A stretch of DNA of 47,163 nt from NCBI GenBank assembly GCA_947626995.1, contig CANQUI010000011.1, positions 1-47,163 of the forward strand, written 5' to 3'. Both the position numbers and the translations under genes were made by a program. Below are positions 1 through 7,457 of the stretch, one piece after another (position 1 is the first letter of the stretch; each line of letters starts with the position of its first letter). Under the pieces are notes generated by a model, which saw nothing but the letters and a program-made list of their open reading frames with translations, was not told the origin of the DNA and ran no database searches. The stretch comes from an uncultured Eisenbergiella sp. GTDB lineage: Bacteria; Bacillota; Clostridia; Lachnospirales; Lachnospiraceae.

Positions 1-60
1 CTGGCTTCGGCAGCGGCGCTGATCGCGGTGCTGTTTGGCCGGAGGAAGAAGGAAGACTGA
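1..60 (+). CDS. C-terminal end of a membrane-anchored protein (partial)
   Basis: Only the last 19 codons lie in the window, ending at TGA 58-60. They encode a short hydrophobic run (LASAAALIAVLF) followed by a basic tail (GRRKKED). That pattern is typical of the end of a membrane anchor, including the tail of a sortase substrate, but no LPXTG-like motif is inside the window. The product cannot be named. A strong terminator follows about 40 bases later. Confidence 0.5.
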   Translation: MASAAALIAVLFGRRKKED

Positions 61-101
61 AGGCGTGAGCCGGAAGCAAAAGAACCAAACAGTTAAGAAG
101 G

Positions 102-138
102 GCGCCCGCCCGGTCGATAAGACCGGACGGGCGCTTTT
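102..138 (+). terminator. Intrinsic terminator after the partial upstream gene
   Basis: GCGCCCG-CCCGGTC pairs with GACCGG-ACGGGCGC around a short GATAA-type loop and is followed by TTTT. This is a strong GC-rich hairpin placed directly after the truncated upstream gene. Confidence 0.85.
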
Positions 139-169
139 GAACAATTGCGTAAGTTTTTTGGAGGATAGG

Positions 170-198
170 TTGTCAGAATTCGGGGAATGTATTATACT
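170..198 (+). promoter_or_regulatory. Sigma-A promoter of the DUF1858 gene
   Basis: TTGTCA at 170-175 and TATACT at 193-198 are separated by 17 bases. The next gene starts at 299 behind an AAGGAGG site, so the leader would be roughly 95 bases. Confidence 0.7.
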
Positions 199-298
199 AA
201 TGACGGACCCCGTTACAATTACAGTAGGAAAGGGATCCGGAGACGAAACGAATCGTTGGCGCCGATGACGCCGGACAATAGAAAAGGAGGTTTGCAAG

Positions 299-490
299 AT
301 GGCAAAGTTTTCAAAAGAGATGACGATTGGTGATGCGCTGCGTCTGGATATCAACGCCGCACCGGTTCTGATGGAGATCGGGATGCACTGCCTTGGCTGT
401 CCTTCCGCACAGGGCGAGACGCTGGAGGAAGCCGCTATGGTGCATGGGATTCCCGTGGAGGAGCTGATGGAAAAGCTCAACGCGATCTGA
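299..490 (+). CDS. DUF1858 redox-disulfide domain protein
   Basis: This is a 63-residue single-domain protein. It matches the DUF1858 family, the small helical domain also found attached to hybrid cluster proteins, with the hallmark pair of cysteines in HCLGCPSAQ. The family pattern is an N-terminal 'TIGDAL..P....VL...G..CLGC' followed by a C-terminal helix, and both parts are visible here. The exact biochemical role of the stand-alone form is not established; a redox or metal-related role is inferred from the CxxC. The start is fixed by AAAGGAGG ending at 290, eight bases before ATG. It has its own promoter and two downstream hairpins, so it is probably monocistronic. Confidence 0.85.
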   Translation: MAKFSKEMTIGDALRLDINAAPVLMEIGMHCLGCPSAQGETLEEAAMVHGIPVEELMEKLNAI

Positions 491-533
491 ACAGCAGGGC
501 GCGTTTATAAGGCGACGTACGTTTTTTCCATAG

Positions 534-563
534 AAGGGGCAGATCAGAGGATCTGTCCCTTTT
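534..563 (+). terminator. Terminator after the DUF1858 gene
   Basis: AAGGGGCAGATC (534-545) pairs with GATCTGTCCCTT (550-561), with one G-U pair and an AGAG loop, and ends in TTTT. This lies in the 366-base gap (491-856) between the DUF1858 gene and the formate-lyase core gene. The gap otherwise holds a second hairpin and the pfl promoter. Confidence 0.8.
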
Positions 564-610
564 ACGATAGCTATGACGGGACGAACGCCCTCCTTGTGTA
601 ACCGACATCA

Positions 611-638
611 AAAACGGGGTGCTTTTGCACCCTGTTTT
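611..638 (+). terminator. Second terminator-like hairpin upstream of pfl
   Basis: AAAACGGGGTGC (611-622) pairs with GCACCCTGTTTT (627-638) around a TTTT loop. Only a short T-stretch lies in the stem, and the following bases are A-rich, so it could act on either strand. It insulates the pfl promoter from upstream transcription. Confidence 0.6.
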
Positions 639-741
639 AGTCTAAAAAAAATACCCAATAAAACGAAAAAATATTTGGCAAAATTGACAAAATGTATGCG
701 TCAAATCAATAAATGTATAGAAAAAAGTACACCGCACACAC

Positions 742-770
742 TTGACCTTGGACGGCAGGTAACTTATAAT
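742..770 (+). promoter_or_regulatory. Sigma-A promoter of the pyruvate formate-lyase genes
   Basis: TTGACC at 742-747 and a perfect TATAAT at 765-770 have a 17-base spacer. The predicted start of transcription is near 777, giving a leader of about 80 bases before the ATG at 857. An A/T-rich block lies just upstream (640-720). Confidence 0.8.
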
Positions 771-856
771 AAAACTAAGGATTGGCGCGGGGCGGATGCC
801 GTTTTCTTTTGCGCCAGATAACGATCCACTATATTCTAAACAGGAGGCTGATTAAA

Positions 857-2899
857 ATGAGACCAGAATGGACAGGTTTTGTAGGCAACAAGTGGGATAA
901 AGAAGTGAATGTCCGCGACTTTATCCAGAAAAACTATGAGCCTTATGAGGGAGATGAGGCATTCCTTGCCAAGCCTACGCAGAACACGAAGGATCTGTGG
1001 AACCAGGTGCTGGATCTGCAGAAGAAGGAACGTGAAGCGGGCGGCGTGCTCGACATGGACACCAGGGTCATTTCCACGATTACTTCTCACGGACCGGGGT
1101 ATCTGGACAAGAGCAAGGAGACCATCGTAGGCTTCCAGACCGACGCTCCCTTTAAGCGTTCGCTGCAGCCTTATGGCGGGATCCGTATGGCGGAGAAGGC
1201 CTGCGCGGATAACGGCTATACGGTAGATCCGGAGATTTCTGAATTTTTCAATACGCACAGAAAGACACATAACGCAGGTTGTTTCGACGCGTACAATCCT
1301 GAAATGAGAGCCTGCCGTTCTTCCCATATCATTACGGGTCTGCCGGATGCTTATGGCCGCGGCCGTATCATTGGCGATTACAGACGTATTGCGCTGTACG
1401 GGATTGACAGACTGATCGAGGATAAGGAAGATCAGAAGGCTTCCACCGGCCGTGTCATGACGGATGATGTGATCCGCCTGCGCGAGGAGATTTCCGAGCA
1501 GATCAAGGCGTTAAAGGATATGAAGGTTATGGCGGCTTCCTATGGCTGCGACATTTCCAAGCCCGCCGCCAACGTAAAGGAAGCGATTCAGTGGACTTAC
1601 TTCGGATATCTGTGCGCGGTGAAGGAGCAAAACGGCGCCGCCATGTCCCTGGGACGTACTTCCACCTTCCTTGATATTTATGCACAGAGAGATCTGGCAA
1701 ACGGCACCTTCACAGAGGAGCAGATTCAGGAATTTGTGGATCATTTCATCATGAAGCTGCGCTGCATCAAGTTCGCCCGTACGCCGGAATATAATCAGAT
1801 CTTTGCCGGCGATCCCGTTTGGGTGACCGAGTCTCTGGGCGGTATGGGCGTTGACGGCCGTCCGATGGTAACGAAGATGAGCTTCCGTTATCTGCACACC
1901 CTGACCAACCTGGGGCCTTCTCCGGAGCCCAACCTGACGGTGCTCTGGTCCACCAGACTTCCTGAGAACTGGAAGAAATACTGCGCAAAGATGTCCATTC
2001 AGACCTCTTCCATCCAGTATGAGAACGACGATCTGATGAGACCTGTCCATGGCGATGACTACGGCATTGCATGCTGCGTATCTTCCATGGTAATCGGCAA
2101 GGAAATGCAGTTCTTCGGCGCTCGTGCCAATCTGGCCAAGTGTCTGCTGTATGCGCTTAACGGCGGCGTAGACGAAGTAACCAAGAAACAGGTAGGCCCG
2201 AAGTATCGTCCGGTATCCGGTGATGTTCTGGATTACGACGATGTCATGAGCAAGTTCCTGGATATGATGGAGTGGCAGGCGGACGTTTACGTCAATACGC
2301 TGAACATCATTCATTACATGCACGACAAATACTGCTATGAGAGAGCCGAGATGGCTTTGCATGACAGAGATGTCAAGAGATATTTCGCAACCGGTGTGGC
2401 CGGACTTTCTATCGTAGCGGATTCCCTTTCCGCCATCAAGTATGCGAAGGTGGAAGTGATCCGCGATGAAGACGGCGTGATCGTAGACTTTAAGACCACG
2501 GGCGATTTCCCGAAGTATGGCAATGACGACGACCGTGTAGACGAGATCGCACAGGATGTGGTGCATAAGTTCATGACCGCAGTCAGAAGACATCACACCT
2601 ACAGGAACGGAATTCCTACCACGTCCATCCTGACCATTACCTCCAATGTGACCTATGGTAAGGCCACCGGCAACACGCCTGACGGACGTAGAAAAGGACA
2701 GCCGTTCGCTCCCGGTGCGAACCCGATGCACGGCCGCGATACCCACGGCGCCATCGCTTCTCTGTCTTCCGTATCCAAGCTGCCCTTCAAAGACGCGCAG
2801 GACGGTATTTCCAATACCTTCACCATCATCCCTGCCGCTCTGGGCAAAGAGGATAAGATCTTCTCCGGAGACCTGGAGCTGGATCTGGATCTGAAATAA
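857..2899 (+). CDS. pflB: Pyruvate formate-lyase catalytic core lacking its glycyl-radical domain
   Basis: Formate C-acetyltransferase converts pyruvate and CoA to acetyl-CoA and formate. The 680-residue product has the PFL barrel, including the catalytic cysteine pair at Cys406-Cys407 in GIACCVSS and the C-terminal block [17 protein letters not shown]. Ordinary PFL is about 750 residues and ends in a glycyl-radical domain with RVSGYAV. Here the reading stops after [12 protein letters not shown], exactly in the linker that normally joins barrel and radical domain. The missing domain is encoded separately at 3173-3415. The start at 857 is chosen because AGGAGG sits 8-10 bases upstream; an in-frame extension to 782 would begin upstream of this site. 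No activating-enzyme gene (pflA) lies beside it, although pflA often follows pflB. The fermentative role is established for the family; need for the separate domain is inferred. Confidence 0.92.
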   Translation: MRPEWTGFVGNKWDKEVNVRDFIQKNYEPYEGDEAFLAKPTQNTKDLWNQVLDLQKKEREAGGVLDMDTRVISTITSHGPGYLDKSKETIVGFQTDAPFKRSLQPYGGIRMAEKACADNGYTVDPEISEFFNTHRKTHNAGCFDAYNPEMRACRSSHIITGLPDAYGRGRIIGDYRRIALYGIDRLIEDKEDQKASTGRVMTDDVIRLREEISEQIKALKDMKVMAASYGCDISKPAANVKEAIQWTYFGYLCAVKEQNGAAMSLGRTSTFLDIYAQRDLANGTFTEEQIQEFVDHFIMKLRCIKFARTPEYNQIFAGDPVWVTESLGGMGVDGRPMVTKMSFRYLHTLTNLGPSPEPNLTVLWSTRLPENWKKYCAKMSIQTSSIQYENDDLMRPVHGDDYGIACCVSSMVIGKEMQFFGARANLAKCLLYALNGGVDEVTKKQVGPKYRPVSGDVLDYDDVMSKFLDMMEWQADVYVNTLNIIHYMHDKYCYERAEMALHDRDVKRYFATGVAGLSIVADSLSAIKYAKVEVIRDEDGVIVDFKTTGDFPKYGNDDDRVDEIAQDVVHKFMTAVRRHHTYRNGIPTTSILTITSNVTYGKATGNTPDGRRKGQPFAPGANPMHGRDTHGAIASLSSVSKLPFKDAQDGISNTFTIIPAALGKEDKIFSGDLELDLDLK

Positions 2900-2932
2900 G
2901 CGGCGGATCTGATGTAAAATAAGGAGTTTCTT

Positions 2933-3133
2933 ATGGACGAGAAAGAAATGATCGATGATCTTGTCAGGATGCTCGACGCCGGTATGGCGCAGGGCACGGG
3001 CCACGTAAATGTGGACTATGATGACGGGAAAGATTCCAAAGAGGTGCAGACATTAGGCTGCACGGACTGCTCCAGGACCCCTCTCGCCTGCAGCGTACCC
3101 ACGCTGCATCAGGGGCTGGATGATTACCAGTAA
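2933..3133 (+). CDS. Small Cys-containing relative of the glycyl-radical domain N-terminus
   Basis: This 66-residue protein lies between the PFL core and the free glycyl-radical domain, with its own ribosome site (AAGGAG, eight bases before ATG). Residues 7-31 align by eye with the start of the radical domain encoded next: IDDLVRMLDAGMAQGTGHVNV against [21 protein letters not shown]. After that the resemblance ends. The glycyl-radical motif is absent and is replaced by a tail with three cysteines (Cys43, Cys46, Cys53 in CTDCSRTPLAC) and one histidine. I do not recognise a named family. Gaps of 33 and 39 bases and no terminator place it in one transcript with its neighbours. It could be a docking or placeholder subunit, or a redox/metal-binding partner of the split enzyme; these are inferences. 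Confidence 0.75.
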   Translation: MDEKEMIDDLVRMLDAGMAQGTGHVNVDYDDGKDSKEVQTLGCTDCSRTPLACSVPTLHQGLDDYQ

Positions 3134-3172
3134 GTAAGCAAACCATAATATAATAAAAAGGAGGAATATATC

Positions 3173-3415
3173 ATGGCTGAAAATCATGCACAGGTTGATA
3201 ATCTTGTATCGTTATTGGATGGTTACGCAACAAAGGGCGGACATCATCTGAATGTGAACGTTCTCAACAGAGAAACGCTGCTGGATGCGCAGAAGCATCC
3301 TGAGAACTATCCGCAGCTTACCATCCGCGTGTCCGGCTATGCCGTCAACTTCATCAAGCTGACCCCCGAACAGCAGGCGGATGTTATCTCCAGAACGTTC
3401 CATGAGAGCATCTGA
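3173..3415 (+). CDS. Free-standing glycyl-radical domain (GrcA-like subunit of PFL)
   Basis: The 80-residue product is the C-terminal glycyl-radical domain of pyruvate formate-lyase as an independent polypeptide. It contains [37 protein letters not shown] and the terminal ISRTFHE. The radical-bearing glycine is Gly55 in RVSGY. ATG 3173 is preceded by AAAAAGGAGG, and the first eight residues are new sequence rather than PFL linker, so this is a genuine gene start and not the far side of a frameshift. Enteric GrcA (YfiD) has the same end domain on a longer spare-part protein, but there the resident PFL keeps its own copy. Here it must act in trans on the core encoded at 857-2899. It is also a substrate for PFL-activating enzyme, which is not encoded in this window. 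Confidence 0.9.
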   Translation: MAENHAQVDNLVSLLDGYATKGGHHLNVNVLNRETLLDAQKHPENYPQLTIRVSGYAVNFIKLTPEQQADVISRTFHESI

Positions 3416-3446
3416 TCGTCTGACGGACGGATTTTAAGTCAAACAA

Positions 3447-3486
3447 AAAGAACCCGGCAAGGAGAACTCCCTGCCGGGTTCTTTTT
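3447..3486. terminator. Bidirectional terminator between the pfl genes and mecA
   Basis: AAGAACCCGGCAAGG pairs with CTCCCTGCCGGGTTCTT and has a T-run on both strands. It serves the plus-strand pfl genes and the convergent mecA gene that ends at 3509. Confidence 0.9.
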
Positions 3487-3508
3487 ATGATAAATCGGAC
3501 GAATGTCC

Positions 3509-4291
3509 TCATACCTGCGCCAGCGTTTGCAGCGCTTTTCCATCAGATATCAGATCGTAATGTTCTTTGAAATAGGCCTCGCTTCCGATCGCGGAACGTT
3601 CCAGCCTGCCGTACTCCGATACTACGTTGCAGATCCGGTTAAAGGCTTCTGCGGAAATGTTTTCCTCGCTGATGACCAGCGAGTATTTGCCGCTTTTGGT
3701 GTTTTTATACAGCGAATTCTTCCCGTCATAGAAACTGCAGGCGACGTGCGCCAGACGGATCAGGTCGTGCATGGACGAGAAGGAAAAAATCCGGGCGCTC
3801 CCGATGGCAATATCGGGAGTCGGCTTCTTTTCCTTTGCGGCGGCCGGGGCAGCGGAGGAATCCGCGCTTTTGGCGGCGGCTCCGGCGGCTTCCGCCCGTC
3901 GGCTTTCCTGAATCTGACGGAACAGATCAAAGATACTGTCCGCCGTCTCGGAGGCGCGGGTCGAATAGTCGTCGGGATCGATCCCGTCCTCGTCCTCTTC
4001 GGCCGAAGGAGCAAACTTGGAAAATCTGGTATCCAGCTCCTCGGGGTCCTCCACCTTGGTAATGATCAGGACAATGCAATCCGCGTTGAGCGGAATCGCC
4101 TCTATCATAAGGGGAATATCGTCTGCTTCAAATCCAAACTTCTGAGCGGCCTGCTGCATCATATCCCGGAACAGGTTTTTGGCCTTTTCCGTGCCGTAGG
4201 CCAGCTCGCTGATCTTTAATTCCCGATCTGCCAGGTCTGCTTTCGTAAGGGTACAACGTATCTGATGGTCATTGACTTTTTCAATTTTCAT
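3509..4291 (-). CDS. mecA: Adaptor protein MecA
   Basis: The 260-residue product matches MecA, the adaptor that delivers unfolded or regulatory proteins to the ClpC ATPase for ClpCP degradation. The N-terminal substrate-binding part starts MKIEKVNDHQIRCTL and includes DLADRELKISELAYGTEKAKNLF. A variable acidic/Ala-rich linker follows at about residues 90-160. The ClpC-binding C-terminal domain contains FSFSSMHDLIRLA and SKYEL-like segments such as GKYSLVISEENISAEAFNRI, ending with YGRLERSAIG. The length is normal for clostridial MecA. An AAGGATGTGA ribosome site lies just before the start, and a good promoter (4375-4402) stands 83 bases upstream. Confidence 0.93.
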   Translation of the reverse strand: MKIEKVNDHQIRCTLTKADLADRELKISELAYGTEKAKNLFRDMMQQAAQKFGFEADDIPLMIEAIPLNADCIVLIITKVEDPEELDTRFSKFAPSAEEDEDGIDPDDYSTRASETADSIFDLFRQIQESRRAEAAGAAAKSADSSAAPAAAKEKKPTPDIAIGSARIFSFSSMHDLIRLAHVACSFYDGKNSLYKNTKSGKYSLVISEENISAEAFNRICNVVSEYGRLERSAIGSEAYFKEHYDLISDGKALQTLAQV

Positions 4292-4374
4292 AAAATCACA
4301 TCCTTACTATTTAAAATACTGCCCTGTTTTCCGAGTGTGACGAATGAAATACAAATAAGCATCCTGTGAAAGTA

Positions 4375-4402
4375 ATCATATCATAAAAGACTGCAAAGTC
4401 AA
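4375..4402 (-). promoter_or_regulatory. Promoter of mecA
   Basis: Read on the minus strand: TTGACT (4402-4397), a 16-base spacer, and TATGAT (4380-4375). Confidence 0.7.
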
Positions 4403-4441
4403 GCGTATGCCTGTACGGTTTCACTTTTTTTTAAGAAATGC

Positions 4442-4470
4442 TTGAAAAACGTTCCTGTATTGGATATAAT
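4442..4470 (+). promoter_or_regulatory. Strong sigma-A promoter with a long untranslated leader
   Basis: TTGAAA at 4442-4447, a 17-base spacer and a perfect TATAAT at 4465-4470. It is divergent from the mecA promoter only 40 bases away. The nearest plus-strand start codon is 365 bases downstream of the predicted start site. Confidence 0.75.
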
Positions 4471-4476
4471 TGCCCT

Positions 4477-4630
4477 AGAGATCAGCGAACAACCTGTGCC
4501 GGGAAGGAGGGTTGTCACCACAGTCCGGTTTCATGCGATCCTTTTTCACATTACGCGTTTTATTCCTGACTGGGAACGGAAGGTGTCCGTTCCATCTTAT
4601 TCTCACAATGTATATAGTATGAGAATGTCT
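4477..4630 (+). ncRNA. Putative structured RNA or leader, family unknown
   Basis: There is no convincing coding capacity between 4471 and 4841, yet a near-consensus promoter points into it. The first 64 bases can fold as nested helices: GATC 4480-4483 with 4537-4540, AACC 4491-4494 with GGTT 4527-4530, and TGTG 4495-4498 with CACA 4519-4522. A CTTTTTC stretch follows. A perfect 8-bp hairpin (GGAACGGA 4573-4580 with TCCGTTCC 4586-4593) and a 7-bp hairpin (ATTCTCA 4599-4605 with TGAGAAT 4620-4626) come next. I could not match it to 6S, SRP, T-box or a known riboswitch. It could be a small RNA or the leader of the gene at 4842. The remainder, 4631-4841, is AT-rich and shows nothing recognisable. 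Confidence 0.35.
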
Positions 4631-4841
4631 TGCAGGTATATGTAACCTGTCGGAAAATCTTTCAATCAATATTTTCCAAACAAAATTATAATTCAAACAT
4701 TATTTTATGAACACGGATTGTCGGAAGCGCTGTTCGTCTGTCTCTTGTTTCTTATGTTTTTCAATCTGATCCGATCGCGGAATATATATCACGAACCATC
4801 CCCTTTTGAGAGAAAAGTCGGATCGGAAAAGGAGAAAACAA

Positions 4842-5054
4842 ATGGGAAGATTGCAACCGGAAGAATGGGAGAAACTGCTCTCGGAAATGGAACGGGAGGG
4901 CGTCGGTTTTTACCTGAACGGGAAGCGGTCGGGAGCCCGGGAAGTCATTCAAAAATGCTGCGTATGTGAAAAAGCAGTCTATATGCCCGACTTTGTCATG
5001 GATGAAAGCGGCAGACTCAAGGAGGTCCGCTATGATGAAGTCAAAAAATGGTAG
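4842..5054 (+). CDS. Small conserved-looking hypothetical protein
   Basis: The 70-residue product starts MGRLQPEEWEKLLSEMEREG and has a pair of cysteines plus a third (CCVCEKAV), followed by an acidic/basic C-terminus ending VRYDEVKKW. The start is set by AAAGGAG seven bases before ATG 4842; an in-frame ATG at 4806 lacks such a site. It has no membrane segment or signal peptide. I do not recognise a family. The CCxC group could bind a metal, but one such cluster is weak evidence. It is preceded by the unexplained leader at 4477-4841 and followed by a 233-base gap (5055-5287) in which I see no clear promoter or terminator. Confidence 0.6.
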   Translation: MGRLQPEEWEKLLSEMEREGVGFYLNGKRSGAREVIQKCCVCEKAVYMPDFVMDESGRLKEVRYDEVKKW

Positions 5055-5287
5055 GATCCGTCTGATGAGGCGGTGATCCCATTTCTGTCTGAAACGATCC
5101 GGTCCGGCTTTGCAAAACGGGAACCCCATGCCCCGCAGCCGGGCCGGATTTCGTTGTGCAGCAGCCGCGTCCGGGAATTTTGACGGATCCTGCAGAAATT
5201 AGTGGATGACTGACCCGCTTTGGTGTGTTAGAATAGGAATGGCTGTAAAACAGCATCGGAAAAAAGAGACCGGGAGGAACGCATTTT

Positions 5288-6973
5288 ATGAAAAAACTGA
5301 TTCCGGCATTGATCGCCATTTTGTTGATCCTGCTGATCGGCGGAGGCGCGGCCGGCGCGTACCTGTATCAGAAATATTCCTATTCCAAAGAGAGGGCCGA
5401 TCTGCAGGCATATTTTTCTCTTGACAGCGAGGAGGATGTGGCCATTTTGCTCAACCACGACTTTTTGCAGGAAAAAGGGCAGCTGCGGGACGGGCACTGT
5501 TATCTGGATCTGGAAACGGTGCACCTGTATTTAAACGATAGATTTTATGTGGATGGGAATGAAAAGCTGCTGCTTTACGCGCTGCCGGACGAGGTCGTCC
5601 GTATCGGGCTGGGAGAGACGGCGCAGGACGGCTATGTCGCGGCGTATGAAAGCGGCGGCAAGGCGTATCTGGCGTTAGACTATGTGAAACAATTCTCCGA
5701 CTTTGACTATACGCTGTATACGCAGCCCAACCGGGTCGTGCTTCAGACCGAATGGACTGAGAGGAAAACTGCCGCGCTCAAAAAGGATACCGCCGTCCGT
5801 CTCCGCGGAGGCGTAAAAAGCGAGATCCTGACGGACGAAAAGAAGGGAGACCGTCTGACGGTTTTAGAGGAACTGGAAAACTGGAGCCGTGTGCAGACGC
5901 CCGACGGCTATATCGGTTTTGTAAAAAATAACAGACTGACAGAGGAACAGACGGAAACCCCGGTGAAGGATACCGGATATACCCCATGGGATTATACCGG
6001 AAATACCAGGGAGCATAAGATCAATCTGGCCTGGCATCAGATCAGTTCGGAGAGCGGCAACAGCACGTTTCCCGGCGTGGTAGAGGGCGTGACGGGGATC
6101 AATGTGATTTCCCCCACATGGTTTTCCCTATATGATAATGAAGGAACGGTGGACAGTTTTGCCAGTCCGGACTATGTGCAGGCGGCACATGCCAGAGGTC
6201 TGGAGGTATGGGCGCTGGTGGATGATTTCAGCCACAGGGCGGATAACGGCGTGGATCCGGGACAGGTGCTTTCCTATACCAGTAAGCGCGCGGCGGTGAT
6301 CGATGTGCTTTTGTCCGAAGCAAAAAGATGCGGCTTCGACGGATTTAATATTGACTTTGAGCAGATTCCCGAGACTGCGGGAGAGGATTATATTCAATTT
6401 ATCCGGGAGCTTTCCATCGTATGCCGGCAAAACGGACTGGTCCTTTCGGTGGACAATTATGTGCCGATCAATTCCAATGCGTTTTATGAATGGAAGGAGC
6501 AGGGAGTCATGGCGGATTATGTGATCATCATGGGGTACGACGAACACTGGGGCGGCAGCAGCGAAGCCGGATCGGTGGCCTCCATCGGGTATGTGGAAAG
6601 CGGGATCGAAAAGATGGTGGAGATGGTGCCGCCTCAAAAGGTCATCAACGGAATCCCGCTGTATACCAGGATCTGGACCACGGCCGCGGACGGGACCGTC
6701 AGCAGTCAGGCGGTGGGGATCAAGGCCGCGTATGATTATCTGGACGCCCATGGGATTTCCCGGGAATGGGACGAGTCTGCGGGTCAGTATTACGCGGAAT
6801 ATGAATCCGCAGCCGGAAAGGTGCAGATATGGCTGGAGGACGAAGAGTCGATCGCCGGTAAGATCGGCGTCATGAAGCATTACGGCCTTGGCGGTATCGC
6901 GTCCTGGAAGCTGGGATTCGACGACGGAAGAGAGAATATATGGAGCGTGATCGCCGGTTTTCTGACGGATTGA
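5288..6973 (+). CDS. Membrane-anchored SH3 / GH18 glycoside hydrolase
   Basis: The 561-residue product begins with a lysine pair and a long hydrophobic helix (about residues 3-28) that anchors it to the membrane. An extracellular stalk of unassigned fold covers about 30-155, a bacterial SH3-like domain covers about 160-222, and a GH18 barrel covers about 245-560. The GH18 signature is complete: GFDGFNIDFE, with Asp351, Asp356 and the catalytic acid Glu358. GH18 enzymes with SH3 or LysM modules act on peptidoglycan or other N-acetylglucosamine polymers at the cell surface, some during sporulation or germination; the substrate here is inferred. The start at 5288 follows GGGAGGAAC. It lies 69 bases upstream of the amidase fragment at 7043, so both wall genes were probably one transcript before the insertion. 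Confidence 0.88.
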   Translation: MKKLIPALIAILLILLIGGGAAGAYLYQKYSYSKERADLQAYFSLDSEEDVAILLNHDFLQEKGQLRDGHCYLDLETVHLYLNDRFYVDGNEKLLLYALPDEVVRIGLGETAQDGYVAAYESGGKAYLALDYVKQFSDFDYTLYTQPNRVVLQTEWTERKTAALKKDTAVRLRGGVKSEILTDEKKGDRLTVLEELENWSRVQTPDGYIGFVKNNRLTEEQTETPVKDTGYTPWDYTGNTREHKINLAWHQISSESGNSTFPGVVEGVTGINVISPTWFSLYDNEGTVDSFASPDYVQAAHARGLEVWALVDDFSHRADNGVDPGQVLSYTSKRAAVIDVLLSEAKRCGFDGFNIDFEQIPETAGEDYIQFIRELSIVCRQNGLVLSVDNYVPINSNAFYEWKEQGVMADYVIIMGYDEHWGGSSEAGSVASIGYVESGIEKMVEMVPPQKVINGIPLYTRIWTTAADGTVSSQAVGIKAAYDYLDAHGISREWDESAGQYYAEYESAAGKVQIWLEDEESIAGKIGVMKHYGLGGIASWKLGFDDGRENIWSVIAGFLTD

Positions 6974-7042
6974 GAAGCGGGCGCTGCCACGGCATAAAAC
7001 GCGGCGGCGCGCATATATATGTAAAAAACCGCGGAGAAACCG

Positions 7043-7238
7043 ATGAAGCAAAACTGGCGATATGATCTGATAAAGATATTGGGGACGGCAGTCTTTTTGA
7101 CTGCCGTTTTTTTTGCGGGAAGACAGGCCGCCGTGATGGTTGACAGCGTAGTGCAGCACAAAAAGGAACAGCAGGGGACGGAGGACCGTTATAAGATGCA
7201 GAAATATTGCGTTGTGGTAGATGCGGGGCACGGCGGCG
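7043..7238 (+). pseudogene. cwlD: 5' part of an interrupted CwlD-type amidase gene
   Basis: ATG 7043 opens a protein with an N-terminal membrane helix (about residues 9-32) and then QKYCVVVDAGHGG, which is the first zinc-binding motif of an Amidase_3 N-acetylmuramoyl-L-alanine amidase. Homology stops at 7238. Reading continues through foreign sequence to a stop at 7294, giving an 83-residue product without a catalytic domain. The rest of the gene resumes at 13877. Joining 7043-7238 to 13887-14446 gives an in-frame 251-residue protein of normal CwlD size. CwlD makes muramic-delta-lactam in spore cortex in sporulating Firmicutes; whether this organism sporulates cannot be told here. Confidence 0.85.
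7229..7238 (+). repeat. Left copy of the 10-bp direct repeat at the insertion junction
   Basis: CACGGCGGCG at 7229-7238 is identical to 13877-13886. The flanking bases differ on both sides, so the repeat is exactly 10 bp. It encodes His-Gly-Gly of the amidase motif plus one base. It may be a target-site duplication or a short recombination site. Confidence 0.8.
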
Positions 7239-7366
7239 GTATATTGCGGAAAATGAGAGCATGCTTTTTCAGAGAAAAAAGGGAGAAATTATAGTGAATT
7301 TAGCCAATTTTTTATGGGCAAGTTTTCATATTTTTAACAAAAATGTGAATAAACACAAAAAAGAAC

Positions 7367-7395
7367 TTGTAAATAAAAGGACTGGAAGTTATAAT
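7367..7395 (+). promoter_or_regulatory. Promoter of the sugar-uptake operon
   Basis: TTGTAA at 7367-7372, a 17-base spacer and a perfect TATAAT at 7390-7395. Transcription should begin near 7402, within or just before the operator palindrome. Confidence 0.85.
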
Positions 7396-7407
7396 AAGTT
7401 TGTAGCT

Positions 7408-7425
7408 GTTGGAAACGTTTCCAAC
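7408..7425 (+). promoter_or_regulatory. LacI-family operator palindrome
   Basis: GTTGGAAACGTTTCCAAC is a perfect 18-bp palindrome with the central CG typical of LacI/GalR operators. It sits about 15 bases downstream of the predicted transcription start, where a bound repressor would block initiation or elongation. The likely ligand-responsive regulator is the LacI protein encoded at 10768 in the same operon. A CcpA (cre) role is also possible, since cre sites are related in sequence. Confidence 0.85.
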
Positions 7426-7457
7426 AAAACATTATATTTTTAAGGGAGGAATGCGAA

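Noticed and set aside
675-690. Rex- or Fnr-like palindrome upstream of pfl (TTGGCAAAATTGACAA)
   Set aside because: Only the outer TTG/CAA are symmetrical, and the inner bases do not match the clostridial Rex consensus. Regulation by redox is plausible for pfl but not supported by this site.
2655-2997. Frameshift or sequencing error as the reason for the divided PFL
   Set aside because: The sequence after the core stop is not radical-domain sequence in any frame until 3173, and each small gene has a clear ribosome site and start codon, so no single indel would join them.
1511-3004. Long antisense frame over the pfl core gene
   Set aside because: It mirrors the codon pattern of pfl, has no ribosome site or family resemblance, and is a shadow of the real gene. 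The same holds for the long antisense frames over atpD (23413-25548) and over 31968-33068.
4477-4630. 6S RNA, SRP RNA, T-box or SAM riboswitch
   Set aside because: None of their signature elements is present (no long closing helix with a central bubble, no SRP GGAGG/AGCA loop, no T-box GGUGG..CCGCG, no SAM-I core). It is kept only as an unknown structured stretch.
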